The position numbers and the translations under genes are program-made. DNA of 64,000 nt, taken from contig NZ_FWXF01000003.1 in assembly GCF_900176285.1 (NCBI RefSeq), forward strand, positions 64,501 through 128,500, read 5' to 3'. Shown piece after piece: positions 18,685-27,474 of the stretch (position 1 is the first letter of the stretch; each line of letters begins with the position of its first letter). The stretch comes from Desulfacinum hydrothermale DSM 13146. Lineage in GTDB: Bacteria > Desulfobacterota > Syntrophobacteria > Syntrophobacterales > DSM-9756. The notes under the pieces were generated by a model that saw nothing but the letters and a program-made list of their open reading frames with translations, was not told the origin of the DNA and searched no databases.

Positions 18685-19779
18685 TCAGGGGATGAGCACC
18701 GGCTTGATGACCCGGCCATCCCTCATGTCTTTTACGGCCTGCTGGATGTGGCTCAAGGGATAGAACGAGAGCAGCTTGTGGAAGGGAAAGCGTCCCGCTT
18801 CATGCCAGGCGAGCATCCGGGGGATGAAGTGATGGGGGACGGCGTCTCCTTCCACAATGCCGCGGACCGTTCGGCCGGCAAGCAGGGTGTTCATGTCCAA
18901 GAAGGCGCGGGTGCCGGGCGGCGTCATGCCCACCAGGCCACAGACTCCCATGGGGCGAAGACATGCCACGGCCTGGGAAAGCACCTCCGGATCGCCCACA
19001 CATTCCAGGCTGAAATCCACCCCGCCTGGACAGATGGAACGAATCGTCCCAACGGGATCCTTCTGGCCCGCCTGGACCGTGTGCGTCGCTCCCAGTTCTC
19101 GGGCCATCTCCAGCCGGATCGCCAGCACGTCCACGGCGATGATCGGATCGCACCCCGAAAGGGCCGCCGCCATCACAGCACTCAATCCCACCGCCCCCGC
19201 ACCGAACACAGCCAGGGAACTTCCCGGACCCGCCTTCAAGGCGCACACCACGGCTCCCGCCCCGGTCATGACACCGCAACCCAGCGGGCCCAGTCGTTCC
19301 AGCAAGGCGCCCGGCGGAACCGGCACGGCATTCCTTTCATCCACCACCACATGGGACGCAAAGCTGGATTGGCCGAAAAAGGCCCCGGAGATCTCCCCCC
19401 GACGGCCACGAAGAGGGGTGGTGCCGTCCGGTCGGCGGCCCGTCAGATTGTATTTGAAAAATCGATCGCAATGGGCGGGCCGCCCGATCCGACACGCACC
19501 GCAGACGCCGCAGGCCCCCCATGTGAGGACAACCTCATCTCCCGGTTTGAGGCGGGTGACCCGGGATCCCACCCGATCCACCACCCCGGCTCCTTCGTGC
19601 CCCAGCACGGCGGGGAAGACCACCGGAAGCTGTCCCTTGGCGGCGGCCAAATCCGTATGGCATATGCCCGATCCCATCACGCGGACCAGCACTTCCGTCT
19701 CCCGGGGCTCATCCAGCCTCAGGTCCTGGATTTGAAACGGGCTGCCTGCTTGCTCGACCACCGCCGCCTGAATCTCCAT
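18685..19779 (-). CDS. Zinc-dependent alcohol dehydrogenase (aryl-alcohol type)
   Basis: A medium-chain dehydrogenase/reductase of 364 residues. Catalytic zinc ligands are seen in GSGICHTDL (Cys), GHEGAGVV (His-Glu) and PLGCGVMTGAG (Cys). The structural-zinc lobe has four Cys in CGVCGACRIGRPAHC. The NAD-binding Rossmann turn is FGAGAVGLSAVM, with an acidic AVDVLA strand end that favours NAD. The extended lobe and motif spacing resemble benzyl/aryl-alcohol and class III-type enzymes. The substrate cannot be read from the sequence. It stands alone, with a full copy of the repeat just upstream. Confidence 0.88.
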   Translation of the reverse strand: MEIQAAVVEQAGSPFQIQDLRLDEPRETEVLVRVMGSGICHTDLAAAKGQLPVVFPAVLGHEGAGVVDRVGSRVTRLKPGDEVVLTWGACGVCGACRIGRPAHCDRFFKYNLTGRRPDGTTPLRGRRGEISGAFFGQSSFASHVVVDERNAVPVPPGALLERLGPLGCGVMTGAGAVVCALKAGPGSSLAVFGAGAVGLSAVMAAALSGCDPIIAVDVLAIRLEMARELGATHTVQAGQKDPVGTIRSICPGGVDFSLECVGDPEVLSQAVACLRPMGVCGLVGMTPPGTRAFLDMNTLLAGRTVRGIVEGDAVPHHFIPRMLAWHEAGRFPFHKLLSFYPLSHIQQAVKDMRDGRVIKPVLIP

Positions 19780-19801
19780 GGCGCTCCCTTCCCCTTTCCA
19801 G

Positions 19802-20025
19802 GAGCCTGTCTAATATTGGCCTCTCGGCCATTTGTGGCTTTCTGACCAGTTGAAATTCTACCGGCCCCGTGGTGCTTTTTGAATTCTCAGGCGGCCTCGT
19901 GGGGGCGGGCTCGGAACCCACCCCTACGGCGGCCTGGCCAGACCGGCAGCACGGCCCTGGCTCATAGCCCCAGCCTTCGGTCCGCACAACAAGGGAGCAA
20001 CTGGGGCGTTTTCGGACAGGCTCCA
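19802..20025 (+). repeat. Full copy of the dispersed MITE-like repeat (reference copy)
   Basis: A 224-base element with perfect terminal inverted repeats GGAGCCTGTC (19802-19811) and GACAGGCTCC (20016-20025). Internal landmarks shared with the other copies are GTTGAAATTCTACCGG, GTGGTGCTTTTTGAAT, a central GC-rich palindrome, and AAGGGAGCAAC near the right end. It has no coding capacity. It fills the gap between the alcohol dehydrogenase gene and the AttH-like gene, ending one base before the latter's stop codon. Confidence 0.8.
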
Positions 20026-20026
20026 T

Positions 20027-21202
20027 CTAGGGCCCGCTTTCGTCCATCGGTTCCGGTTGCAGAGCAAAAACGGGCCCGGCATACCCGGTCAGCTCCACGT
20101 ATCCCAGCCCGGAAACCTCCCGGCCGTCCACTCCCCCACGTCCCCGCACGGAGACGCTTCCTTCCCAATAGTCGATTCCATCCAGGCCCTCCCCGGCCAT
20201 TTCCTGATCCTTGAGCCGCGGACTCACCGTCAGGTCCAGATCCTGAGCCGCCACGCGGATGCGCCATCCCGAAGGATAGGTGGCCCCGCTCCGAGGGCTG
20301 GTCCAATGGTCCAAGACCCGCACCTCAAAATCCGCCTTTTGAAGATTCTTCTTGCTTCCATCGGGGCGAACCAAGGTACCCTGGGACACCGGATGGACGG
20401 ACCCGTCGGCCCGGCGCAGCTGGTAGAGCATGAGCTCCGTGCGGTCCGAGAGCTGCAAGCTGAACCAATCCCATCCCACAATGCCTCTTTCCAGGGGGGA
20501 CGTGGAATACTCGTGATCCATCCATGCGGAACCCGTCACCCGCACGCGGCGTCCCGCCACTTCCAAGATTCCGGAAACCCCCATGCGCGTGAAGGAATAG
20601 TAGCAACTGGCCCTTTCCGGGGCGTTTCCCTTCTTGCTGTAGCCATTCTTTCCGTGAAAGACCGGGCTCTTTTGAGGAACGGCCACAAGCTTCAGCTCCA
20701 TGTCGTCGCCCGAGCCCTGGAGCCGGTGTTCTTCTCCTTGCAGGATCAATTCGCTCTTTTTGAGAAAAATCCGCACCCTCCCGTCCCGTATGCCGGCCCC
20801 GGCCATCCCGGGAACCGCCCGCGCCGCATCCCGATGGTGCACGAAGCGCCCCTGGGTCAGGTCCGACACCGCCATGTGAAGCAAAATCAGGGTATCGCTT
20901 CGCCACCGGGACCAGGGCCCGGGCCACCGCCGCTTGGCCGCATCGGAAATGAGCCGGTTCCGGAAGAAGGTGAACTGGAAGCCATAGTCCCGGCCATCCT
21001 CGGAGGTCACATTGCCCGTATAATACCACCATTCGGTCCGATAGTCGGCATGAGGGCCGTGGTCTCGGGGAAACTGAAAAGCGCAGGGCCCCGTGACGGC
21101 CCGGTAGTCGCTAGAGCCGTCCGATTCCGCCCCAGCTTCCGGGAAGGCGCAGAAAACCACTATCAAGATCAGCGTGAGAACAAGGCGGCCCTTGATGGCC
21201 AT
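20027..21202 (-). CDS. AttH-like lipocalin-domain secreted protein
   Basis: A 391-residue exported protein related to AttH and carotenoid 1,2-hydratase (COG5621-type). The signal peptide is MAIKGRLVLTLILIVVFCAF and beyond, ending near AGAES. The hallmark stretch FPRDHGPHADYRTEWWYYTG is followed by GFQFTFFRN, and further on VTGSAWMDHEYSTSPL and VGWDWFSLQL, all typical of the two lipocalin-like barrels. Start 21202 (GAGG 5 bases upstream, good signal peptide) is preferred; an in-frame ATG at 21253 is possible. It is last in an operon behind an ABC permease and ATPase, so it probably acts on a lipid-like or lipoprotein substrate in the envelope. Confidence 0.88.
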   Translation of the reverse strand: MAIKGRLVLTLILIVVFCAFPEAGAESDGSSDYRAVTGPCAFQFPRDHGPHADYRTEWWYYTGNVTSEDGRDYGFQFTFFRNRLISDAAKRRWPGPWSRWRSDTLILLHMAVSDLTQGRFVHHRDAARAVPGMAGAGIRDGRVRIFLKKSELILQGEEHRLQGSGDDMELKLVAVPQKSPVFHGKNGYSKKGNAPERASCYYSFTRMGVSGILEVAGRRVRVTGSAWMDHEYSTSPLERGIVGWDWFSLQLSDRTELMLYQLRRADGSVHPVSQGTLVRPDGSKKNLQKADFEVRVLDHWTSPRSGATYPSGWRIRVAAQDLDLTVSPRLKDQEMAGEGLDGIDYWEGSVSVRGRGGVDGREVSGLGYVELTGYAGPVFALQPEPMDESGP

Positions 21203-21260
21203 CACAACCTCGAGGCCCCGCCCCCGTAGAGGCAGGAGATTGGGTGTTTGCATTTGCGCC

Positions 21261-23858
21261 CTACGGTTCCCGAAGCAGGGTGGCCGGAGAAGGGCGGAGT
21301 ACCAGCTTCAACACGGGCAAAGACGCCGCCAGGGCCGCCACAAAGATGAGCGGCAGGGCCCACAGGAGCGTGGCGCCGTTCACTTCATAAACGAAGGTCC
21401 AGCCGAAGCTCTGCCGATTGATCCCGTACACGAGAAGCACCGAAAGGATCAGGCCGCACAGCAGCCCCAAACCCTCGCCGGTCGTCACCAGCAAGGCGGC
21501 CTCCCAGCCCAGGATGGAGCGAATCTGGCCTTCACTGCCTCCCAGGGCATGCAGGGTGTTGAGTTCCACGGATCGCTCCAAGATGGACACGGCCAGGGTG
21601 GTGGCGATGCCCAGGGCGGCCACCACCAGGGCGATGAAGAGCAACACGAAGGTGACGGCAAAGGTCTCATCGAAGATGTGGAGGATGCGCCGTCGAAGCT
21701 GCCTTCCCTCGATAAAGGAGACCCGGTCCCCCAGCTTTTCGAACAGCGTGCGCTTGATCCGGTCCAGCACCGCATCGGGGGCTTCTTCCCCCTTGGGCAC
21801 GAAAAACCGTGCGCCGCTCCATTCCTCCTGGCGGCTCAGCAGGCCCGCAGTGCGACGCATCTGCCGAAAGCGCGCCAGTGAAAAGAAGACCACCCCACCC
21901 TGGGAGCGATAATCCCGCACCACCCCGACAATGGGAAGATCCACTTCCAGGCCCGCCACCCGGTCCCGAAATCGATCCCCCACGGACCGCCCCGTCTTAT
22001 TGGCGAAGACTTCGGACACGATGCAGCCCGAGCCATCCAGGAGACGGCGGCGGGCCTCGTCCGGATCGCCCCTGACCCACAGATAGCCGCCGTGACGAAG
22101 CAGACGGTCGAATTGGGTGACTTCAAACTGGTAGGGCAGATCCCCGTGGAGGAGATAAAAGCGCCGGAAGGGAACGAGATCCGCCCAGCGAGCCAGGCTT
22201 TTCAGCACGGCCACCTGGTCCTGGGAAAAGATGTTTCGGTGGCGGTTCACTTCATTGAGGCGGGGCGTCACGAAAAGATCACCGCTCACGCTCTGATGCA
22301 CCCAGGCGTTCACGGTGTTTCGAAAGCTGTGGATCATGATGGTCAGGGCCACAAAGAGGGCCACCGCCGTGAGAAGGGATCCCACGGAAACGGCCAATCG
22401 CGTTCCGCTCCTGCCCACGGAGCGGGCGGCAAGATGCGCCGGGGGGCCGAAAAACCGCGACAAGACGGGCGCCAGGCTCCGGCCCAGCAGGCGCAAGACG
22501 AAGGGAGACAGGAGGGCAAAGCCCACGAAAAGCGCGAATGTGGCCGCGTACCCTCCGTAGGCCACTCCCCCAGCGGCCGGCAGACGAGACAGTGCCCACA
22601 CGGACGCGATCAGCCCCAGGGCAGGAACCAGCGGGCCCCGACCGGTGCCTTGGGACGGCGCCGCCGCGGCCGGCCTGTTCAGGGCTTCCTTGGCCGAAAC
22701 CTTCGTGGCTTCAGCCGCCGGTTGGGACGCCGCCAAGGCGCTCACAAGGATCGTTCCCGCAAAGGACACCGCCAACTCCCACGGATTCAACGCCAGTTGC
22801 TCCGGCGCCACGCGAACAAACAGGACCGACACCGTCCGGCCCACCCCTTCCACCATCCAGCCAACCAGGGGAAGCCCCAAGGGCAGGGAAAGGAACCAGC
22901 CCAGAAGTCCGAAAAAGGCCCCTTCCATGACGAAAAGGACAAAGACGGTGCGCCCCGTGGCGCCCAAGGAAAGAAGGATAGCCGTTTCCCGCCGGCGCGA
23001 GGCGGCGTTGAGCGCCACCAGGCTGTAGACAAGGAACATGCCCACAAAAAGGGACACGAAGCTGAGAACGGACAGATTGGCCGCGTAGGCCCGAAGCAGC
23101 CCTTGGCCCGCCGCCTTTCCCCTGCCGGGCCGATCCAGCGCCAGGTCAGGCGGGAGAACGCCTTGAAGGGCTTGGATATCGGACGTTTTCCCGGGATTTC
23201 GAAGCTTGATATCGATGCGGTCCACCACTCCGAACAGACCGCTGAACTCCTGAAAGGTGGCGATGTCCGTGACGGCAACCTGTCCCCCCTCCACCTGGGC
23301 CAGCCCCCCGCCGGAAAGGATCCCGGCCAGGTGAAAGGTGGCGGCGCCGCGCGGATGGCGGAGTCGGACCCGCCCCCCCACGGTCAGACCCAGGGCGCTT
23401 GCCAGCCTGTCCGTCATGAGCACGGTCAACGGTCGGGTCACCAGGTCCCGGCCGGCGGGCCCGTCGCCCCTTCCCTGAAGCCCCCTTCCAAACGGTACAT
23501 CCAGAAAGGGATCGATCCCGATCAGGAGAAACGGGGATACCCTTTGGGCGTCGTCTTGCACATAGGCGCTGAGAAAGGGAGCCGCCGCCGAAACCGCTTC
23601 ATGGGCCTGCAGGCGCGCCACCCACTCTTCCGGAACAAAATCCCCCGGCCGCGTGACCACCAGGTCGGCCGCCCCCGCCACCCGGTCCATGCTCCGGGAA
23701 AAGGAATCCAAGGAGGCATGCATGGCGATTCGCACGCTGGTAAAAACCGCTGCTCCCAGGGCCACGCCCAGCACCACGGCCGCCGCTCGGCCCGGGTGCC
23801 GGCGCACATAACGCACATGAAACCAGAAAAAGAGCTTGAGCAAATAGGCCGCATTCAC
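21261..23858 (-). CDS. ABC transporter permease, FtsX/MacB-like (865 residues)
   Basis: A double-length FtsX-type permease. An N-terminal transmembrane helix (about 20-40) is followed by a periplasmic MacB-PCD-like domain, then a first block of three helices (about 260-400), further helices near 410-450, a second periplasmic domain and a last block of three helices (about 740-860). This eight-to-ten-helix layout resembles the fused permeases of COG3127/YbbP type rather than the four-helix LolC/E. It lies between the ATPase gene (133 bases upstream) and the AttH-like gene, and probably extracts or flips a lipophilic substrate. The substrate is unknown. Confidence 0.88.
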   Translation of the reverse strand: MNAAYLLKLFFWFHVRYVRRHPGRAAAVVLGVALGAAVFTSVRIAMHASLDSFSRSMDRVAGAADLVVTRPGDFVPEEWVARLQAHEAVSAAAPFLSAYVQDDAQRVSPFLLIGIDPFLDVPFGRGLQGRGDGPAGRDLVTRPLTVLMTDRLASALGLTVGGRVRLRHPRGAATFHLAGILSGGGLAQVEGGQVAVTDIATFQEFSGLFGVVDRIDIKLRNPGKTSDIQALQGVLPPDLALDRPGRGKAAGQGLLRAYAANLSVLSFVSLFVGMFLVYSLVALNAASRRRETAILLSLGATGRTVFVLFVMEGAFFGLLGWFLSLPLGLPLVGWMVEGVGRTVSVLFVRVAPEQLALNPWELAVSFAGTILVSALAASQPAAEATKVSAKEALNRPAAAAPSQGTGRGPLVPALGLIASVWALSRLPAAGGVAYGGYAATFALFVGFALLSPFVLRLLGRSLAPVLSRFFGPPAHLAARSVGRSGTRLAVSVGSLLTAVALFVALTIMIHSFRNTVNAWVHQSVSGDLFVTPRLNEVNRHRNIFSQDQVAVLKSLARWADLVPFRRFYLLHGDLPYQFEVTQFDRLLRHGGYLWVRGDPDEARRRLLDGSGCIVSEVFANKTGRSVGDRFRDRVAGLEVDLPIVGVVRDYRSQGGVVFFSLARFRQMRRTAGLLSRQEEWSGARFFVPKGEEAPDAVLDRIKRTLFEKLGDRVSFIEGRQLRRRILHIFDETFAVTFVLLFIALVVAALGIATTLAVSILERSVELNTLHALGGSEGQIRSILGWEAALLVTTGEGLGLLCGLILSVLLVYGINRQSFGWTFVYEVNGATLLWALPLIFVAALAASLPVLKLVLRPSPATLLREP

Positions 23859-23991
23859 GTCTTCTCAGCCCCCAAGGCGCCACGACCGCCCCACTCAGTC
23901 CGCCCGAACCATGCGGCCGCCGCGGCCCTGGTCCCATGGTCCTTCGATCCGCCCGCCTCCGGCCCGTTCGGGGCTGGAAGCGCTTCCCACT

Positions 23992-24717
23992 TCACACAAT
24001 CCGGCCGTCTTGGAGGTGAACGATGCGGGTGGCGTACGGATCCGCCAGGTGCCCGTGGGTGGCCATGATCACCGTGCGGCCATAGGATCTGTTGAGATCG
24101 GCCAGGAGCCGCACGACGGTCTTACCGTTGTCGCTGTCCAAGTTTCCCGTGGGCTCATCGGCCAAGATGATGGGAGGGTCGTTGATGAGGGCCCGGGCGA
24201 TGGCCGTTCGTTGCATCTCGCCTCCTGAAAGTTCACCGGGTAGATGATCCCGTCTGGCCCCCAGCCCCATCCTTTCAAGCCATGCTTGAGCCTTTGCGCG
24301 AACCTCCGATTCGCGAAAGCCTGCCAGCAAGCCGGGCAGGCACACGTTTTCGAAAACACTCAGGGTGGGAAGAAGATTGAAAGATTGAAAAACCATGCCC
24401 ACCTTCCGGCGCCGAAACCGGGTAAGCTCCACGGACGGCACCTTGGTGAGATCCAGCCCGGCCACCCGAAGGACACCCGCCGTGGGGCGATCCAGACCAG
24501 CCAGAAGAGCCAACAGGGTGCTTTTTCCCGATCCGCTCACGCCCTTGAGCAGGACCATCTCGCCCGGTTCCACCGTCAGATCCACATGGGCCAGACCCAC
24601 CACACGGCTCTTCCCCGCCTGGTAGATGCGACTCAGGTCCCGGGCAACGGCCATGGGTGGGATCGACGAAGGCTTTCGGCTCATGGGCTGTTCCAAGATG
24701 TGGACGGAGCGGAGCAC
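23992..24717 (-). CDS. ABC transporter ATP-binding protein (LolD/MacB type)
   Basis: 241 residues. Walker A GVSGSGKSTLLALLAG, Q-loop MVFQSFNLLP, signature LSGGEMQRTAIARAL and Walker B IILADEPTGNLDS are complete. The ADEPTGNLDS form is typical of LolD/MacB mechanotransmitter ATPases. The start is GTG at 24717 behind AAGGGAGA; an ATG eleven codons later has no good ribosome site. It partners the FtsX-type permease downstream and the AttH-like exported protein. Confidence 0.92.
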   Translation of the reverse strand: MLRSVHILEQPMSRKPSSIPPMAVARDLSRIYQAGKSRVVGLAHVDLTVEPGEMVLLKGVSGSGKSTLLALLAGLDRPTAGVLRVAGLDLTKVPSVELTRFRRRKVGMVFQSFNLLPTLSVFENVCLPGLLAGFRESEVRAKAQAWLERMGLGARRDHLPGELSGGEMQRTAIARALINDPPIILADEPTGNLDSDNGKTVVRLLADLNRSYGRTVIMATHGHLADPYATRIVHLQDGRIV

Positions 24718-24770
24718 CAGGTCCGTCTCCCTTATGCTCCGCTCTCAGGGCAGGCGCGCCATGCGGCACA

Positions 24771-25817
24771 CTAGTCCTCTTCCACGATGCTTTCCCGCAG
24801 TGCCTTCAGGTTGGGCACCGGTACCGGCATGAGGGCATCCCGGTCGGGATTATACATCAGTCGATAGGAGAAGCCTCGGTTTCCCTGGGTCTCCATCACG
24901 TCCCATCCGCGGACCAGGTAAGGGCAGGCATCGTTGAAGCAGATGTACATGAACTCATTGTCCCATTCGGTGAAGGGCGTCTGAGGCACCTTCCATTTCT
25001 TGAGGCCCTGGCCGCAGTAAGGACACTGGAGAGTCCGAGCGACCTGTAGCTTGCGCCGGGCCAACTCGTCGCGGCTGAGCGGAGCGCCGGCGTCGAGTTG
25101 GGGCCTGGGTCGAGGGCGACGTCCGGCCGGAGCCCCCCGCTTTTCCGCCCACACGGCGTAGATGGGGTCACTGGGAAGACCAAGGTGCGCGTACTTGTCG
25201 TCCTGGGGACGGGGCAGCCCCTTGGAGATGGCCACCTGGGTCTCACCAAAGGCAGGCACACTGCGGAAGTAATCCTCCACGATGATGACCCGCTCCTCTT
25301 CGCTCGCTTCCTTCCACACCTTCACCGCCTTCTGCTGAAACATGCGGTTGGAAAAGACCACCAGGAAAAGACCGCCAGGTTTCAGGATACGCCCCACGTC
25401 TCGAAAGACGTCAAAAGGACGGGTGAGATAGTCCACTGAAACCGTGTTGACGACCACATCAAAGGTGCCGTCGGCAAAGGGCAGCCGGGGATCCCTGTTG
25501 AGATCATGGATCACGTATTCGTCCAAGGCGGTGTTGGACCGGAGTTCATTTTCATTGAGTCCCAGCCCCACCACCTTGCCGGGCCGAATCCCCTCGGGAA
25601 GGTGCGAATCCCATCCCGCCATGAGATCCAAGATGATCGGCGCCTGTTCCACCACCAAGGACCCAACGATCCTCTCCACCGTGTCCAGTGCGGTTCGATC
25701 CAGATGCGACACGAATCGATCCCTCTCATAAAAGACGGCATCGTCCGAATCGTCCTCTCGCGTGAAGGCATCGGGACCGTACACCCAGTTGTTGATTCGC
25801 TGCTCCACTGCTTCCAT
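24771..25817 (-). CDS. SAM-dependent methyltransferase fused to a C-terminal zinc ribbon
   Basis: 348 residues. The N-terminal two-thirds are a class I methyltransferase: motif I variant ILDLMAGWDSHLP, acidic NRDPRLPFADGTFDVVVNTVSVDYL, and the LKPGGLFLVVFSNRMF strand of methyltransferase type 11 proteins. After a basic linker (about 240-270) comes a four-Cys module, CPYCGQGLKKW then YICFNDACPYLVRGW, which resembles small Ogr/Delta-like zinc ribbon proteins. ATG 25817 follows AAGGAG; the frame is open to 26018 but that part overlaps the next gene and has no match. The substrate is unknown; the ribbon may bind nucleic acid or a protein partner. Confidence 0.85.
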   Translation of the reverse strand: MEAVEQRINNWVYGPDAFTREDDSDDAVFYERDRFVSHLDRTALDTVERIVGSLVVEQAPIILDLMAGWDSHLPEGIRPGKVVGLGLNENELRSNTALDEYVIHDLNRDPRLPFADGTFDVVVNTVSVDYLTRPFDVFRDVGRILKPGGLFLVVFSNRMFQQKAVKVWKEASEEERVIIVEDYFRSVPAFGETQVAISKGLPRPQDDKYAHLGLPSDPIYAVWAEKRGAPAGRRPRPRPQLDAGAPLSRDELARRKLQVARTLQCPYCGQGLKKWKVPQTPFTEWDNEFMYICFNDACPYLVRGWDVMETQGNRGFSYRLMYNPDRDALMPVPVPNLKALRESIVEED

Positions 25818-25936
25818 TCGTTTCTCCTTTTCGCAAGGATCTAAAGTCCTGTCGGGGTACACAGGTAAGCAAAGCAGTGGAGGCCTTCCCGGCAATACCA
25901 ATCGTTCAGAAGCGGAATACCAGTCTGAATCTGGTA

Positions 25937-26374
25937 TCAATCCAAGACTTCGTAGTGAGCCGTTTCCACACCTTCCAAGAGTAGGAAAGCGACAATGCGG
26001 ATGGGTACAATGACGCACTTGGGATGGCGCACCAGGGTGGCCAGGTGGGGGTGTTTCTCCTCGAGCCGCTCCCCGATGACGCGCTCCCTTTCCGGGTCGG
26101 TCAGGGGCTGGTAGTGGCCGTAGACGGTCAGGGCCCGAAGCGTCGAGGGGTCCTGCGTGTCGGCCTCCGCACGCGTATCCACCAGCAGGCTCACCTCCCG
26201 GTTTTCCATGAGGTTGAGATACTTGGTGGTGTCCTCACGGGTGGCCATGTAAACGGTTCGTACCTTGGAATCGGTCACATAGGCCATGAGGGAGCAGTGG
26301 GGCTTGTTGTCGTGGCACGTGGCCAGCACACACAGGTTCTGGCTTCTCAGGATGGCCTTCATGCGTTCCACCAT
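25937..26374 (-). CDS. Pyridoxamine 5'-phosphate oxidase family (split-barrel flavin) protein
   Basis: 145 residues with the pattern of small FMN-binding split-barrel proteins: MKAILRSQNLCVLATCHDNKPHCSLMAYV at the N-terminus, then TVYMATREDTTKYLNLMEN and VSLLVDTR. Such proteins bind FMN, F420 or heme and often act as general stress or detoxification reductases; the cofactor cannot be fixed from sequence. It lies between the PAS-LuxR regulator gene and the methyltransferase gene, all minus strand. The regulator gene ends 21 bases upstream, so the two may be co-transcribed. Confidence 0.85.
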   Translation of the reverse strand: MVERMKAILRSQNLCVLATCHDNKPHCSLMAYVTDSKVRTVYMATREDTTKYLNLMENREVSLLVDTRAEADTQDPSTLRALTVYGHYQPLTDPERERVIGERLEEKHPHLATLVRHPKCVIVPIRIVAFLLLEGVETAHYEVLD

Positions 26375-26395
26375 GGGGCTCCTCCGTCCGGGGGC

Positions 26396-27325
26396 TTATT
26401 CAGGTCGTTCCAGGGCAAGCAGTCGCACTCTCAAGCTTTCGCGCCGATTCTTGAGTCCCAGCTTCCGCCTCAGATTGCCGCGATGAAAGGCCACGGCCTT
26501 TTCGGAAATGTGAAGCATCTGGGCGATTTCCTTACTGGAATGTCCGTTGCGGATAAGCTCGGCCACTTCCAGCTCCCGAGCGGTCAAGCCCCGGGCCGAA
26601 AGCCCCAAACGCCGGACAAACGGTGAGGCGATTTCCCGAAGTCCCTGTTCCAACCGATCCAGAAGCGTTCTGGCCGGTTGTGTTTTGAGGTGAGCTCGAA
26701 GGGACTCGGCCAGGGGAATGAGTCTCCGGTTCACATTTTCGGCCACCGCCTCTTTCAAGACCTTCTGATCCTGTTCCCGGCGATCCAAAAGTTCCCTGAG
26801 CACCAGGTTCATCTGCTCCAGCTTCGCCCGCTGTCCCTGGAGCTCTTCCCGGGCGAGCATCAATTCGGTTACGTCCTCGTGCGCCACCACCACGGCCTGG
26901 GTCAGTGGGTAGCCTTGCAACGGAAACGCTCGGAGCATAAACCACCGTTTCCGATCCGGGGAATGGCAGTCATAGGGGATGCGGACCTCCCCGCTTGCCG
27001 TTTTGAGAAGGCTTTGGAGGGCGTCGTGGACCGATTGGGCCGTCTGATCCCCCCGCGAAACGGCCCGACGGCATTCTTCCAGGTAGTTGAGCCCCACGGC
27101 TCCTTCGGGGCCGCGGTACCCATTGGCCTGACCATACTCCTTCCAGGCCCGGTTGACCCAGAGGATCGTTCCGGTGCCATCCAGGATGGCCACATGGGCC
27201 GACAGGCAATCCAGAAACGGTGTGGGAAGCTGAAAGGACGCTTGATTCACCGGCTTCCATCCACAAGGTGACAGGCCACGGCGTTGCAACCTATTCAAAC
27301 AGTCCCGCGGTCGTTCGTCAACCAT
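26396..27325 (-). CDS. PAS-domain LuxR-family transcriptional regulator
   Basis: 309 residues. A PAS fold at about 35-160 (HVAILDGTGTILWVNRAWKEYG through VVVAHEDVTELM) is followed by a coiled coil (about 160-215) and a C-terminal LuxR HTH (LTARELEVAELIRNG, then SSKEIAQMLHISEKAVAFHR). There is no receiver Asp, so it senses through the PAS domain rather than by phosphorylation. ATG 27325 is chosen because TGAGGA lies about 10 bases upstream; a GTG six codons earlier is possible. It probably controls the downstream flavin-type gene, judged only from position. Confidence 0.88.
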   Translation of the reverse strand: MVDERPRDCLNRLQRRGLSPCGWKPVNQASFQLPTPFLDCLSAHVAILDGTGTILWVNRAWKEYGQANGYRGPEGAVGLNYLEECRRAVSRGDQTAQSVHDALQSLLKTASGEVRIPYDCHSPDRKRWFMLRAFPLQGYPLTQAVVVAHEDVTELMLAREELQGQRAKLEQMNLVLRELLDRREQDQKVLKEAVAENVNRRLIPLAESLRAHLKTQPARTLLDRLEQGLREIASPFVRRLGLSARGLTARELEVAELIRNGHSSKEIAQMLHISEKAVAFHRGNLRRKLGLKNRRESLRVRLLALERPE

Positions 27326-27474
27326 GGTGGCATCTATCCTCACACCGGCGGAATCCCAGAAGACCTCGGAGCTCGGATTTGTTGGGTCTACGGGGGAGCC
27401 AAGCCCTGCGGCCGAAGGGAAAGGGGGCGAATGGGGTCGGAAAACCTCTCAATGAATCCAAACGGCTGGGACCC

